Below are positions 8,485-17,436 of a DNA stretch of 64,000 nucleotides, piece by piece. The number at the start of each line of letters is the position of its first letter. The stretch's first letter is position 1. Below the pieces are notes generated by a model. It worked only from the letters and a program-made list of their open reading frames with translations. It was not told the DNA's origin and did not search any database. The stretch comes from Agaribacter marinus (lineage in GTDB: Bacteria > Pseudomonadota > Gammaproteobacteria > Enterobacterales > Alteromonadaceae): NCBI RefSeq assembly GCF_030160655.1, contig NZ_BSOT01000005.1:124001-188000 (forward strand), in the 5' to 3' direction. The position numbers and the translations under genes were made by a program.

Positions 8485-10683
8485 ATGACGGATACACTCT
8501 CTTCACATAACCAATATCGCCAACATGTATTTCAAATTAAACATTGGCAGATAAACCCGCTCGAATCGACGATAGCGTCTTCAGATAAAACCGTAAAAGT
8601 CCCCCACAATGTGATGCAATTGTTGCTACTTTTAGCAGACAACTATGGTGCGACGAATGGCGGAATTGTGAGCCGCCAACAAATTATGCAAAGTTTGTGG
8701 CCAGATACCGTGGTGACAGACGAATCTATTAGTCGAGTTATTGCCGACTTACGCAAATACTTAGGTGATTCGGCGCGTAATCCCAAATTTATCAACACTA
8801 TTAGCAAACAGGGTTATCATCTACTTGTTGAGCCGGTTTTTGTCGATGTTGTAGTGCCTGTCAATTTGCCCGGCTCCGTATTTTCTCGGCCTAAAGTATG
8901 GTTATTTGTCGTTATTTTTGTTGCGATTTTAGCGGCGTTTTATTTGCCAAAAACGAATAGTCCTGCGGATGTAGAGCATCTACAATATATTAAAACAAAA
9001 TTGGTGGTCTCTGGTGACAGCAATCGACATCCTAGGATCGACAGTGGCGGTCGCTATGTTGTCTTTGACAAAATGGTGAACGCTAGAAACGAACTTTGGC
9101 TTTATGACGTGGCTCAAGATACTGAGCATGAGCTGTTTTCATCTCCATCGAGTAATTTTAAGCGAGGAGTGTTTTCTCAAAACGGTTCTGAGTTGGCCTA
9201 CGTTGAATCTAGTAACGTGTCGGAAAATACATGCCAAATTAATTTATTTGCGTTTAAAACACAAAGTAAGAGAACGCTTGCGCCGTGTGATAATTATTGG
9301 ATAACGACAGTAGATTGGATGCCAGAAGACATGAGCGTAGTCGCCACTTTTAGTGGTGAAGTGTTAGGTACGGCCGGTTTTGGCTCGATAGATATTGCAA
9401 GCGGGGCGCGTGAAAACATTGCATATGCAGAACAGAAAGGCACGGGCCACTTGTTTCATCGAGTATCGCCTTCAGGCAATAAAATAGCATTCATTCACTT
9501 TGATGCGCACAATAGCATATCAAAAATAGGCATTTGGGATGCGCTGGATAAGCACATCGACTATGTGTCGATAGAAGCCCATCAAATACAACAAGTTACT
9601 TGGGGAGTGGATGACAAAACATTGCTTTATTCGGATATAGGCAAAGCGTCGTCCGGCCTATGGGAATATGATTTACAAAGTGGTCAGCGTTCATTACTTA
9701 TTAATGAGCCCATCATCGATTTTGATATCAGTCATTCACAACACCTTATTGTTGGAAGTGTAATTGATAAACGTTTGTCAAGTTGGAGGCTTGTTAACCG
9801 TTTAGCTTCAGATACTGATGTTGCCAGTGCAGAGAAGCGTTTAGTTAACATTGACGAGCCAACTATTCATAAAACACGACTGACTATTTCCGCCAACGGC
9901 AAATGGCTTGCGTATGTGTCTAATCGTGGCGGAACAAACAAGCTTTGGCTAGAAAACACGATAAGTGGTGAATCATTTAGGGTAGGGCAAGACCCTAAGG
10001 CTAACTACCTTCGAGTTGCGTTTTCAAAGGACGGCAATCACTTGAGCTACCTCACTGTCAATAGTGAGGGTAAGCGGGTGTTAACCGTGACGAATGTATA
10101 TGCACCTACAGAGCAAGTATTAACGTTTGACGGTATCATTATGACTGCATGGGCCAATAGCGTTGAGGACAGACTTTATGTATTGCACAAAAGCGAGGGT
10201 GTTTACGATATTTCAATTGTTTCTTTGCATGACAATAAGAAACGCAACGTCATTTCTGGCTTGCCTGAATTGACAGATTTTGCGTTGACCCCAACAGACA
10301 ATTTGATCACGCGTACCATCGGTGAAAAAACGCTTAGACGTATTAAATTAAACGTAAATCAAGGAGAATTGACTACCCCTGTCGAGTTTAATAATAGTAT
10401 GTTTGATCCGTCATTTAACATAGCGCTTCATTTCGAAAATCATTGGATTACGGTTGGCGGGTATGTGGCTGCTTATTTTATTGATGCTGAGGGATACATT
10501 TTTATTCAGTTCTTTCCGGTGAGTCCAATGTATGAAGAGGTCGACAATATTGACCTACGGCATCAAAATATACTCGAATCATTTACGCTTACAGACGATA
10601 GAGACACCCTGTATTACACGAATTATAGCTTACCAAACCATACATTATATAAATTTAGTGTTTTAAAGCCTGCTAACGAATAG
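8485..10683 (+). CDS. CadC-like membrane transcriptional regulator with periplasmic TolB-like propeller
   Basis: The protein has 732 residues. Residues 18-116 form an OmpR/PhoB-type winged helix (NPLESTI..., LLADNYG, VTDESISRVIADLRKYLGD, FINTISKQGYHLL). One membrane helix follows at 138-154 (VWLFVVIFVAILAAFYL). The remaining 575 residues are beta-rich, with repeats such as HPRIDSGGRYVVFDKMVNARNELWLYD and LTISANGKWLAYVSNRGGTNKLWLE that are typical PD40/TolB propeller blades. The topology (DNA-binding domain in the cytoplasm, sensor in the periplasm) is that of CadC/ToxR one-component regulators, a common type in Alteromonadales. No nearby operator or partner shows its target. The start ATG lies right before the winged helix. 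Confidence 0.85.
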   Translation: MTDTLSSHNQYRQHVFQIKHWQINPLESTIASSDKTVKVPHNVMQLLLLLADNYGATNGGIVSRQQIMQSLWPDTVVTDESISRVIADLRKYLGDSARNPKFINTISKQGYHLLVEPVFVDVVVPVNLPGSVFSRPKVWLFVVIFVAILAAFYLPKTNSPADVEHLQYIKTKLVVSGDSNRHPRIDSGGRYVVFDKMVNARNELWLYDVAQDTEHELFSSPSSNFKRGVFSQNGSELAYVESSNVSENTCQINLFAFKTQSKRTLAPCDNYWITTVDWMPEDMSVVATFSGEVLGTAGFGSIDIASGARENIAYAEQKGTGHLFHRVSPSGNKIAFIHFDAHNSISKIGIWDALDKHIDYVSIEAHQIQQVTWGVDDKTLLYSDIGKASSGLWEYDLQSGQRSLLINEPIIDFDISHSQHLIVGSVIDKRLSSWRLVNRLASDTDVASAEKRLVNIDEPTIHKTRLTISANGKWLAYVSNRGGTNKLWLENTISGESFRVGQDPKANYLRVAFSKDGNHLSYLTVNSEGKRVLTVTNVYAPTEQVLTFDGIIMTAWANSVEDRLYVLHKSEGVYDISIVSLHDNKKRNVISGLPELTDFALTPTDNLITRTIGEKTLRRIKLNVNQGELTTPVEFNNSMFDPSFNIALHFENHWITVGGYVAAYFIDAEGYIFIQFFPVSPMYEEVDNIDLRHQNILESFTLTDDRDTLYYTNYSLPNHTLYKFSVLKPANE

Positions 10684-10695
10684 GCCTTAATTGAC

Positions 10696-11052
10696 TTATT
10701 TAATCGCGTCAAGGTCGCAGTACAATGTTAAGGGTTTTAGATTGCTATCGCTGCATAGGTCATAATTCTTTTTTTGATATTCCCACGCTTTCCTGCGTTT
10801 ACCTTCATGCAGTATTTCGACGCGTTGCTTTATGGATGGATCTTGTGGCGAAAATCGCCAAAAAAACGTCTCTTGCGTGATGATATTAAAATAAAATCTT
10901 CCTTCACTATTAGTAAATGTGCTCTCTGTATATGTTTCGTCTTGCCACTCAATTCGTCGCGTAACCTCTATCTCTTTTACACCCTCACCATTTAAGATTA
11001 CTATCCCTTGAATAGAAGAAAAAAGTGTTAGATCTTTAGTAAATACACTCAT
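10696..11052 (-). CDS. Small beta-rich protein (DUF6795-like)
   Basis: This 118-residue protein has no signal peptide or membrane segment. Its pattern, FSSIQGIVILNGEGVKEIEVTRR then a Trp-containing strand and STFTNSEGRFYFNII, is the fold of carboxypeptidase-regulatory-like (transthyretin-type) beta-sandwiches and resembles the small DUF6795 proteins. The family name is from memory and tentative. It is convergent with the CadC-like gene (12 bp apart) and lies 33 bp downstream of the diguanylate cyclase gene on the same strand, so it may be its operon partner. It has an AGGAGT ribosome site just upstream (11060-11065 on the plus strand read in reverse). Function is unknown. Confidence 0.6.
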   Translation of the reverse strand: MSVFTKDLTLFSSIQGIVILNGEGVKEIEVTRRIEWQDETYTESTFTNSEGRFYFNIITQETFFWRFSPQDPSIKQRVEILHEGKRRKAWEYQKKNYDLCSDSNLKPLTLYCDLDAIK

Positions 11053-11085
11053 CGTAAGTACTCCTGGGTGATACTTAAATGTCGC

Positions 11086-12150
11086 TTAAATTTGAGAAGA
11101 TTCATTTTCTTCATTTACTTCGTAACTGATTTGAATGCGATCGCGACCACTGGACTTTGCCTTATAGAGCGACATGTCCGCACAATAGAGTAGTGCCTCG
11201 GGTCGGTTATATCTCCCAGACTGTTCGCACGCGATACCTTGGCTAACGGTTACATTTACACCTGCTGGCAATCCCTGATTGACAAACATCAAGGCGTTAA
11301 TTTTTCGACGCACATGTTTAGCCACTGCTTCAGCCAAGTTAGCGCTGCAACGAGGCAAGATCATGGCAAATTCTTCGCCACCATACCTAGCGGTCACGCA
11401 ATCGCGGGACGGCACGCATTCATCGATGGCTTTTGCAACTTTTTTCAAGCATTTATCGCCATTTACATGGCCGTATTTGTCGTTAAATTGCTTGAAATAG
11501 TCGATATCAATAATAAGGATGCTAATTGGATGTTTGTTGGTCACACATTCCATCCAATGTTGGTTTAACGCTTTTTCAAAAGCGTGTCTATTGGCGAGGC
11601 CGGTTAGGTGATCAGTGTTAGCCAAGCGGCGCAGTTTTTTGTATTCCGCTTTATGACTCGTAAGATCATGGAAAACGCCAATGAACATAGGCGTTTTTTG
11701 CGTTTGTCGATAGGGGAGGCATGACAACGACAAATCGGCAGGTATTGGCGTACCATTTGCGTTGTTTAAAGTAATTTCTTTTGGGCCGTGACTCAAACTT
11801 TCTTCTTTAGCGTTTTTTAGGTTATCAAATAGTTGGAGATATTCGTCACGTTGGCAATCATTTAAAAAGTCGGACCATTTTCGGCCAATTAAGGCATCCT
11901 TTGACATTCCAAATAATTTTGCAGCGTATGCATTCACGACTTCAATCACGCCATCATCGTTAATGATGAAAATGCCAACCGTGAGCAAATTGATCATTTT
12001 GCACAGCATATCAATGGGAATACTGTCGTCAGGGTTTGACAATTGAGTAATTGAAGATAAGTCTAAAGCGTCGTCATTAATTGACAGCTCAGCATTAGAA
12101 GTTTTTTTAGTTACAACACCGTGTGTTTTTTGTTCATTAGTATCGGACAT
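11086..12150 (-). CDS. PAS-GGDEF diguanylate cyclase (cytoplasmic)
   Basis: The protein has 354 residues and no membrane helix. A PAS domain spans about 50-165 (LLTVGIFIINDDGVIEVVNA at 55-74). A GGDEF domain follows, starting LANTDHLTGLANR at 176-188, with the active-site motif GGEEF at 257-261 and the metal-binding DIDYFKQFND at 215-224. It is predicted to make cyclic di-GMP from two GTP. The inhibitory RxxD site normally placed nine residues before GGEEF is not in register here (SRD lies one residue off), so product feedback through that site may be absent. The N-terminal 48 residues are polar and probably disordered. The small beta-rich gene downstream may be in the same operon. Confidence 0.88.
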   Translation of the reverse strand: MSDTNEQKTHGVVTKKTSNAELSINDDALDLSSITQLSNPDDSIPIDMLCKMINLLTVGIFIINDDGVIEVVNAYAAKLFGMSKDALIGRKWSDFLNDCQRDEYLQLFDNLKNAKEESLSHGPKEITLNNANGTPIPADLSLSCLPYRQTQKTPMFIGVFHDLTSHKAEYKKLRRLANTDHLTGLANRHAFEKALNQHWMECVTNKHPISILIIDIDYFKQFNDKYGHVNGDKCLKKVAKAIDECVPSRDCVTARYGGEEFAMILPRCSANLAEAVAKHVRRKINALMFVNQGLPAGVNVTVSQGIACEQSGRYNRPEALLYCADMSLYKAKSSGRDRIQISYEVNEENESSQI

Positions 12151-12456
12151 TTTAATTGCTACTTACCTGTACTGAGACGACTATTGATGTTGATGCCCTA
12201 TACTTTATTTTAATTCATTGATTTAAACCTTCTGGTAATCTTCTTTTTTAAGATGTTGAATTTAAAGAAATAAAATCTAAGTGTGTTTTTTGTGGATTAG
12301 ACTAAAGGTGTATGAAAATGCATTTGTTTTTATGTGCACTTGACTTGGAACCGCAGTGTTACGGGTAATTTTTAGATAATAAAAGGCATGTCCTTGACAT
12401 ATATTTAAGTGTTTTTTTGAACGTGAGGATGTTTTTGAAGAGGGTCGTGTAAGTTC
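12151..12456. other. Gene-poor stretch between GGDEF gene and vapC remnant
   Basis: This AT-rich 306-bp stretch separates the divergent GGDEF gene from the vapC remnant. Apart from the 20-codon antitoxin-like end at 12398-12460, I see no reading frame of note, no strong hairpin and no repeat. The promoter of the GGDEF gene must lie in its left part. Confidence 0.5.
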
Positions 12457-12460
12457 GTGA
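12398..12460 (+). pseudogene. Possible VapB-type antitoxin remnant (C-terminal end only)
   Basis: In the frame that ends at TGA 12458-12460, 20 codons read HIFKCFFEREDVFEEGRVSS, after an upstream stop at 12395-12397. The ending FEREDVFEEGR looks like the acidic toxin-binding tail of VapB-like antitoxins. Its stop overlaps the GTG start of the vapC remnant (GTGA), the usual layout of vapBC operons. No antitoxin DNA-binding part was found upstream, so at most a scar remains. It is too short for a firm call. Confidence 0.3.
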
Positions 12461-12851
12461 AAAATATATATATGCTCGATACAGATATTTGCGCTTACAT
12501 TATGCGAGAACGACCTATTAGGGTATTAAACGCCTTGCAAGCGCATGTGGAAAGTAAACATAGGATAGTTATATCTGCGATTACGTATTCTGAGTTAATG
12601 TTTGGGAGTATCGGTAAAAAGGCTTCACCTAAAATGCCTCAGTATGTCGCCGAATTTCTTGAGCGAATTGATAGTGTTATGCCGTGGGATAATTCCGCAG
12701 TTGATGCAACAACAACGATAAAAAAGCAATTGGCAATAACGAAGCGGCGATCGCGGGCAACGCCTTAGCATTACATTGCGTTTTAGTGACTAACAATACA
12801 CGAGAGTTTGAGCGCGTTGAAGGTCTGAATGTTGAAGGTTGGTCTGCGTGA
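12457..12851 (+). pseudogene. VapC-type PIN-domain toxin, broken by frameshift/deletion
   Basis: The first part, from GTG 12457, reads a PIN-domain start: YMLDTDICAYIMRERP with the first catalytic Asp (7 and 9), then ISAITYSELMFG with the conserved Glu. After KKQLAIT near 12740 the frame changes to a short basic tail and a stop. The expected end of the protein (EAAIAGNALALHCVLVTNNT, then REFERVEGLNVEGW) is found in another frame, running to TGA 12849-12851. The segment between is shorter than in intact VapC, where the conserved Asp of GPNDxLIAGHA-type motifs would be; here it reads NNEAAIAGNA. The toxin RNase is therefore probably inactive. Upstream lies a possible scar of the antitoxin. Confidence 0.82.
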
Positions 12852-13044
12852 GTATACTACTATCAGGCGTTTTAACAGCTACTTATTTGCAATGGGGCTA
12901 CTAGTGCTGATGCTTCCTACTTTATCTTAATTGGTGTATCGAGACAGGTAGACTAAAACTTTGGGTTTTTAACTAGAGATTTGAGTGTTTGCGTTTAAGT
13001 TGGGCGGTAGCAATTGAATATGCGATTACAGATTAAGCACTGAT

Positions 13045-13077
13045 AAAAAATACCGAGTATCTCTACTCGGCATTTTT
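13045..13077. terminator. Bidirectional terminator-like hairpin
   Basis: A 9-bp stem (TACCGAGTA at 13051-13059 with TACTCGGCA at 13064-13072, one mismatch at the base) has a TCTC loop. It is flanked by six A on the left and five T on the right. Read on the minus strand it ends in T6 just after the DP-EP-like gene, so it probably terminates the STAND/DP-EP transcript. Confidence 0.75.
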
Positions 13078-13092
13078 ACAAATAGTTACAAA

Positions 13093-13452
13093 TCAACCAT
13101 TTGGGTTTGCCCTTATTCTGGGATCTGGACTCGCATATTTTTGTCCTGTAGACGTATTCTGTACAACGAGTTGTAGACCGATATCTTCATGGTCTGTTTC
13201 TGGGTGGAATGTAATAACAAGGGTTTCCCCTTTGTTTTCTATCGTATAACAAATATCGTTGTTGAAGTTATTAGTAATAACTGGCTGGGTAAAAAAGTAC
13301 CCAGGAGTATCTAAGGTGTATATTATTTGCGCTTTTTTTCCGCATTCTACTTCCACTGAACCATTAGTAGCGATACTATCTTCATTGTAAAAAGTAAAAA
13401 TGGGTGGGGTAATGCTTGTCTCTATAGTGGTGTTAAACAGAATTTTACTCAT
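13093..13452 (-). CDS. Small beta-rich protein resembling DP-EP family, partner of STAND regulator
   Basis: The protein has 119 residues and no signal peptide or membrane helix. Most of it is predicted beta strand (ETSITPPIFTFYNEDS..., QIIYTLDTPGYFFTQPVITN, GETLVITFHPE), ending in a YASPDPRIRANPNG tail. This end resembles the Asp-Pro-containing C-termini of small proteins annotated as DP-EP family in marine gammaproteobacteria; the name is from memory. The gene starts only 23 bp after the stop of the large winged-helix/STAND protein, on the same strand, and a terminator follows it. The pair is therefore likely one operon. No function is known; a ligand, adaptor or output of the STAND protein are all possible. 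Confidence 0.6.
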   Translation of the reverse strand: MSKILFNTTIETSITPPIFTFYNEDSIATNGSVEVECGKKAQIIYTLDTPGYFFTQPVITNNFNNDICYTIENKGETLVITFHPETDHEDIGLQLVVQNTSTGQKYASPDPRIRANPNG

Positions 13453-13475
13453 TTAGTTTCCTAGGTTAGTAACAA

Positions 13476-16400
13476 CTAAAAGTAAATATCGGCAACACTC
13501 ATTTTTTTTAAAATATTAATTTCAGCTGACACCTTTTGGGATTCATTCAAACAGCTATGCGCTTTGACAAAAGCATGTAGGTAATCGAAACTATTGCTCT
13601 TTTCAATCAATGGAGCAAGCAATTTTATTGCTGCTTTGCATTCTTTTATCTGCTCCTGTTCGAGGTTCAGGTATTCGAATTGTTTGGCTTTCACTAAGTT
13701 AAATTCCGCAAGAGCCAAAATATAAAGTGGTTTTCGGGGAGGGATTGCAAAGTGCTCTCTAAATTTGTTACTTAAATCATTTATTAATAAGTCGCTATCG
13801 TTCCATTTTTCTTGTTCTTGGTAGTGACTAATAATATGGATCAATGCTCTAGAGTTTCTTTTTATCCACAAGGTTTCATTTTCTAAAAATTTAGATAGTT
13901 TTGTTTCGATATCTGTGATTTCCAAAATCTTATTATTTTTAGCGAGCAAGACTTTATATACTTTCTGATACAACAAGCTGGCTTTCCAAACTGAATTATT
14001 AGGATCTTGTTCAAAAATATTAGTTAGGATTTTCACGGATGCTTTTACTTTTGCGTAAGACAACTGATACTCTTGCTGATATTTTAAGATATCCGCTTGA
14101 TACCAATATGAGTATGCGAGTGCTTCAAGTATGTTAGCATCATCCGATGAAGCGATTAACAAATTTTCATAGTCAGTTTGGGCTTCAGCGTGCAATTGTA
14201 GTGAGGAGTTTATGTTTCCTATATGAGTTTCAACGTCTGCCAACCAAGTGAGTACATCAGCTTTATCTGTTTTTAGATAAAAATCGTCTGGTTGATAGGC
14301 AAGCAATTCATTTGTGTATTTCAATGAAGCCTCAAAAGAATATTTGGATTTTTGATAGCTTTGTTGCTCCAAATATAAAGACCCAAGAGTGCTATTAGCG
14401 TCAGACAATTCAACTATTGCATCATAATCTTCAGGCGACAGCGCATGCATGCGTTCGCTATACTCTAAATATGCTAAAAAAAATGCTTCTGCTGGTTCAA
14501 AATTACTTACGTCATATTCAAGCTGCCCTAACCAAAACGCATTTGCGCCTAAGGCTTTAAGTAATTCCATATTCTGGGGTTGTTCTTCATAAAGATTGCC
14601 CAAGAGTTTTTTTGCCTCGCTAAAGGCGGTTGCAGCTTCGTTTGCTTTGCTCCTAGAGTAGGCTACTTCGCCCATTGCTGCTAAGGTCTGCGCATGCTGA
14701 AAGCGTTCATTAAAACCGCGTGCTTGTTTGCCAAAAGGGAGGGTAAAGCCTTGTTCGTTGTCTTCATTGTTACTGAAATACTCAATGGCTTTATTGCTAA
14801 TACCGTCGAGTAAATCCATGCGTTTAACACTGCGCAGTTTGTCTGCAAATTCACCTACCATAAAGCCGAGTAAGCTCTCAGCCTCTAGTCGTTTTTGCTG
14901 CGCTAGGTATTCTGATTGTTGGCTTTTGTAACTCATTAGTACGGCGGTAAACGTAAGTAAACAAAGCAGGCTAACAATTGCATGCTTGCCCCAGCGCCTT
15001 TGGTTTGCGTGTGCTTTAGACGCTTGAATAAATGCAAGCTCTTGTTTTTCTAGCGTAAATGCGCTGTTGCTTTGAAGCGATAATGCTTGTTGCAAGGGTT
15101 TGCCTTTACTCAGTAAGTACGCCTTACTCTTATGCTCATTTAGCCAACGGCTTGATTGCTCCTGTAATTGACCTTTAATAATAATGCTTTCACGGTGTTC
15201 AGTGATCCATTGAGTGGCACGTGGCCATCGCCTAAGCAGTGCCTCATGCGCAACACGAAAACAAGGCTCGCCATTTAATAAGTGCGATATAAATAAGCGG
15301 CTATCTACCATTGCATGCACAAAATCTCGTTGGTTTTGTGTGCTAAGTTGCGACCAACGGGCAGTACGGCTGGTAATGCTATCATCTTGAATATTTACGG
15401 TGACTAATAAGGAGAGTACATACGCCAACTCTTGCTGGTGGCTTTGTTCCATTTGTTGGTGTATTTCTTCTGCTTTTTTACCAATAGCGCCTTCAATACC
15501 GCCTAATGTTTTAAATACCGAAATTTGTAAGGCATTTTCGCTACTTCGTTGCAAATATAATTCCTGTAGGGTGTATTGCAACATAGGCAGCGAGTCTGGG
15601 TTATTGGCAGCTTCTGTTGCCAATATTTCATCTAGTGATAGTCCAGATTTTTGGTCTTTTGTCCAACTTAGGCCTGCAGCAAGTGCTGGCAAACGTATCA
15701 TTTGCGATAAATCTGCATGTGTAGGGGAGGTTAGGTCAAAATGTGATCCATGTGATTTTCCCATCATCAAACTGGCGTGGCTCACGACTTGTGGGTAAAA
15801 GTCGTTACGGCATGCACTAAATACTATTACCGCGCCGGAGCGAGCCAAGGCTTCAATAATACTCAGTAACGCGTCGCATTCGTTAACTTTTATATTGGGT
15901 GACGACAACAAAATTTCCAAACGATCAAAAAATACGCTCAGGTAAGGACTTGCTTCTTGATTATCATTGGTCTCTTTTTTTGCACAGGCTTGTTGGCATT
16001 TAGCGATGACAGCATCAACATTTTGTGCTAAATCTTTACTCAGTTGCTCCGTACTCATGCCGTCAAATACTGGCGTATCATCTACTTCCCAATCAAGCAA
16101 CGCGCTAGCAATATCGAGTAGCAGTCGGTCTTGCTTCATGTCTGCAAAATCAATGCTTACATGGCTAATAACGCGTATGCCGTCGTAGCCTTTAGGGTCA
16201 ATAAGTTTAGGTAAAACCCCTGCGTTAATTAACGACGATTTACCTGTACCGCTAGCACCCAAAAGCAAAGTAAAAGCTCGTTTGTATGCGACTTGATTTG
16301 ATATCCGCTTAAGTAGGGTGGCAATTTGTTCGTTACGGCCAAAAAATACTGTGGCTTCTTTCGACTCAAATGCACTTAAACCCGGAAATGGTGAGCCATT

Positions 16401-16757
16401 TTGCCACGTCGCTTCGTCAACATTTTGTGTATTGTCCAGCGGAAAACTTACATCGGCAATAATTTGATAGCCGCGCTTACGTATGGTTTCTATATAAATG
16501 GGTGTCGATGCTTTGTCACCTAGGGCTTTACGGAGTTGTGTTATGGCTTTATGTACTGGGTTATCCCCAATATCTGCGTTACCCCAGCAAGCATCGGCAA
16601 TGCTGTCGGCACTGAGCACCTCACCTTTTCGTTGGCACAGTAATAACAGCACGTCCATGGCTTTAGGCTCTAGTTGTTTGACGGCATTGCCTAAACGAAG
16701 GCTATTGGTTTGCGGGTTAGCTTGCCATTGACCAATAAAAAACGGGTGCTTGTCCAT
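13476..16757 (-). CDS. Winged-helix / STAND NTPase (nSTAND1-like) / TM / TPR signalling protein
   Basis: The protein has 1093 residues. Residues 8-102 are an OmpR-type winged helix (LEPKAMDVLLLLCQ, PVHKAITQLRKALGD, ETIRKRGYQII). A STAND NTPase follows: PFPGLSAFESKEATVFFGRN at 123-142, Walker A GASGTGKSS at 167-175, Walker B-like SVFFDRLE at 274-281, then helical STAND regions. One membrane helix lies near 590-608 (IVSLLCLLTFTAVLM). After it comes LLGFMVGEFADKLRSVKRMDLLDG, a segment seen after the helix in other bacterial TPR/STAND proteins. TPR-like helices fill 680-1090. The DNA-binding and NTPase parts should be cytoplasmic and the TPRs periplasmic, like CadC with an ATP-driven switch. It appears to form an operon with the 119-residue DP-EP-like protein. 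Confidence 0.83.
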   Translation of the reverse strand: MDKHPFFIGQWQANPQTNSLRLGNAVKQLEPKAMDVLLLLCQRKGEVLSADSIADACWGNADIGDNPVHKAITQLRKALGDKASTPIYIETIRKRGYQIIADVSFPLDNTQNVDEATWQNGSPFPGLSAFESKEATVFFGRNEQIATLLKRISNQVAYKRAFTLLLGASGTGKSSLINAGVLPKLIDPKGYDGIRVISHVSIDFADMKQDRLLLDIASALLDWEVDDTPVFDGMSTEQLSKDLAQNVDAVIAKCQQACAKKETNDNQEASPYLSVFFDRLEILLSSPNIKVNECDALLSIIEALARSGAVIVFSACRNDFYPQVVSHASLMMGKSHGSHFDLTSPTHADLSQMIRLPALAAGLSWTKDQKSGLSLDEILATEAANNPDSLPMLQYTLQELYLQRSSENALQISVFKTLGGIEGAIGKKAEEIHQQMEQSHQQELAYVLSLLVTVNIQDDSITSRTARWSQLSTQNQRDFVHAMVDSRLFISHLLNGEPCFRVAHEALLRRWPRATQWITEHRESIIIKGQLQEQSSRWLNEHKSKAYLLSKGKPLQQALSLQSNSAFTLEKQELAFIQASKAHANQRRWGKHAIVSLLCLLTFTAVLMSYKSQQSEYLAQQKRLEAESLLGFMVGEFADKLRSVKRMDLLDGISNKAIEYFSNNEDNEQGFTLPFGKQARGFNERFQHAQTLAAMGEVAYSRSKANEAATAFSEAKKLLGNLYEEQPQNMELLKALGANAFWLGQLEYDVSNFEPAEAFFLAYLEYSERMHALSPEDYDAIVELSDANSTLGSLYLEQQSYQKSKYSFEASLKYTNELLAYQPDDFYLKTDKADVLTWLADVETHIGNINSSLQLHAEAQTDYENLLIASSDDANILEALAYSYWYQADILKYQQEYQLSYAKVKASVKILTNIFEQDPNNSVWKASLLYQKVYKVLLAKNNKILEITDIETKLSKFLENETLWIKRNSRALIHIISHYQEQEKWNDSDLLINDLSNKFREHFAIPPRKPLYILALAEFNLVKAKQFEYLNLEQEQIKECKAAIKLLAPLIEKSNSFDYLHAFVKAHSCLNESQKVSAEINILKKMSVADIYF

Positions 16758-16907
16758 ACTACTTTGCTTTTATTATAAACCGTATTTGGGACGGTAAGTG
16801 CGAGTAATGGAATTTAATATATACTACTAAAGGACAATAACAAATAGCGTAATGTACTGTCTTATTCATCTTGATATATACCATCTAGTAAACTGCTAAA
16901 AAATTAG

Positions 16908-16935
16908 TTGACTGGTATAGGTAAAAAAATGTAAT
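16908..16935 (+). promoter_or_regulatory. Candidate marR promoter
   Basis: A -35-like TTGACT (16908-16913) and a -10-like TGTAAT (16930-16935) are separated by 16 bp and lie 35 bp before the marR ATG. The palindromic operator begins at the next base, so a bound repressor would cover the transcription start. Confidence 0.5.
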
Positions 16936-16947
16936 GTGTAATTACAC
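16936..16947. promoter_or_regulatory. MarR-type operator, copy 1 (GTGTAATTACAC)
   Basis: This is a perfect 12-bp palindrome, 23 bp before the marR ATG and directly after the candidate -10. The identical 12-mer occurs at 17437-17448 before the RND gene. The placement suggests autorepression by the MarR protein. Confidence 0.72.
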
Positions 16948-16970
16948 TTTGTATTGATGATTTATTGCCA

Positions 16971-17408
16971 ATGATTACTGAACAGTACATCTCTGAAAAT
17001 TGCTTGTGCTATAAAATGCGTTCAGCAAGCCGCACAATTACGCGAATATATGATGAGCAGATAAAATCTACTGGGATTAAAGCCAATCAGTTTTCTATGT
17101 TGGTCGCTATCAAAGTAATGGACTCAGTTTCCATTTCGAGTTTGGCTAAGCAATTGATGATGGAACGAACCACGCTCACACGTAACTTAGCTCCGCTAGA
17201 AAAGCTGCAGCTTATTTCGATACGGGCGGGTGAAGGCCGAACGCGAAATGTTTCACTAACTTCCGAAGGGCTACAAAAAGTGGAAGACATAAAGCCTTTG
17301 TGGAAGCAAGCTCAACAAAAGATTGAAAACGCATTAGGACAAGAAGAAAGCGCTTTGTTGAGTAACTTGTCCAGCATCATAAATAACCTAGCTGAAAAAC
17401 ATATCTAA
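16971..17408 (+). CDS. MarR-family transcriptional regulator
   Basis: The protein has 145 residues from ATG 16971; an in-frame TTG two codons upstream (16965) is a less likely start. The MarR winged helix is clear: ISSLAKQLMMERTTLTRNLAPLEKLQLI forms the recognition helix region, and REGEGRTRNVSLTSEG-type wing residues (RAGEGRTRNVSLTSEGLQKV) follow. Terminal helices would form the dimer interface. MarR proteins bind short palindromes and usually let go on binding a phenolic or lipophilic ligand. Identical GTGTAATTACAC palindromes flank the gene, one in its own promoter and one before the RND exporter 54 bp downstream. It therefore most likely represses itself and the exporter unit. Confidence 0.9.
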   Translation: MITEQYISENCLCYKMRSASRTITRIYDEQIKSTGIKANQFSMLVAIKVMDSVSISSLAKQLMMERTTLTRNLAPLEKLQLISIRAGEGRTRNVSLTSEGLQKVEDIKPLWKQAQQKIENALGQEESALLSNLSSIINNLAEKHI

Positions 17409-17436
17409 GTACGTCAGCTTTTTTTTAACCTTTATA

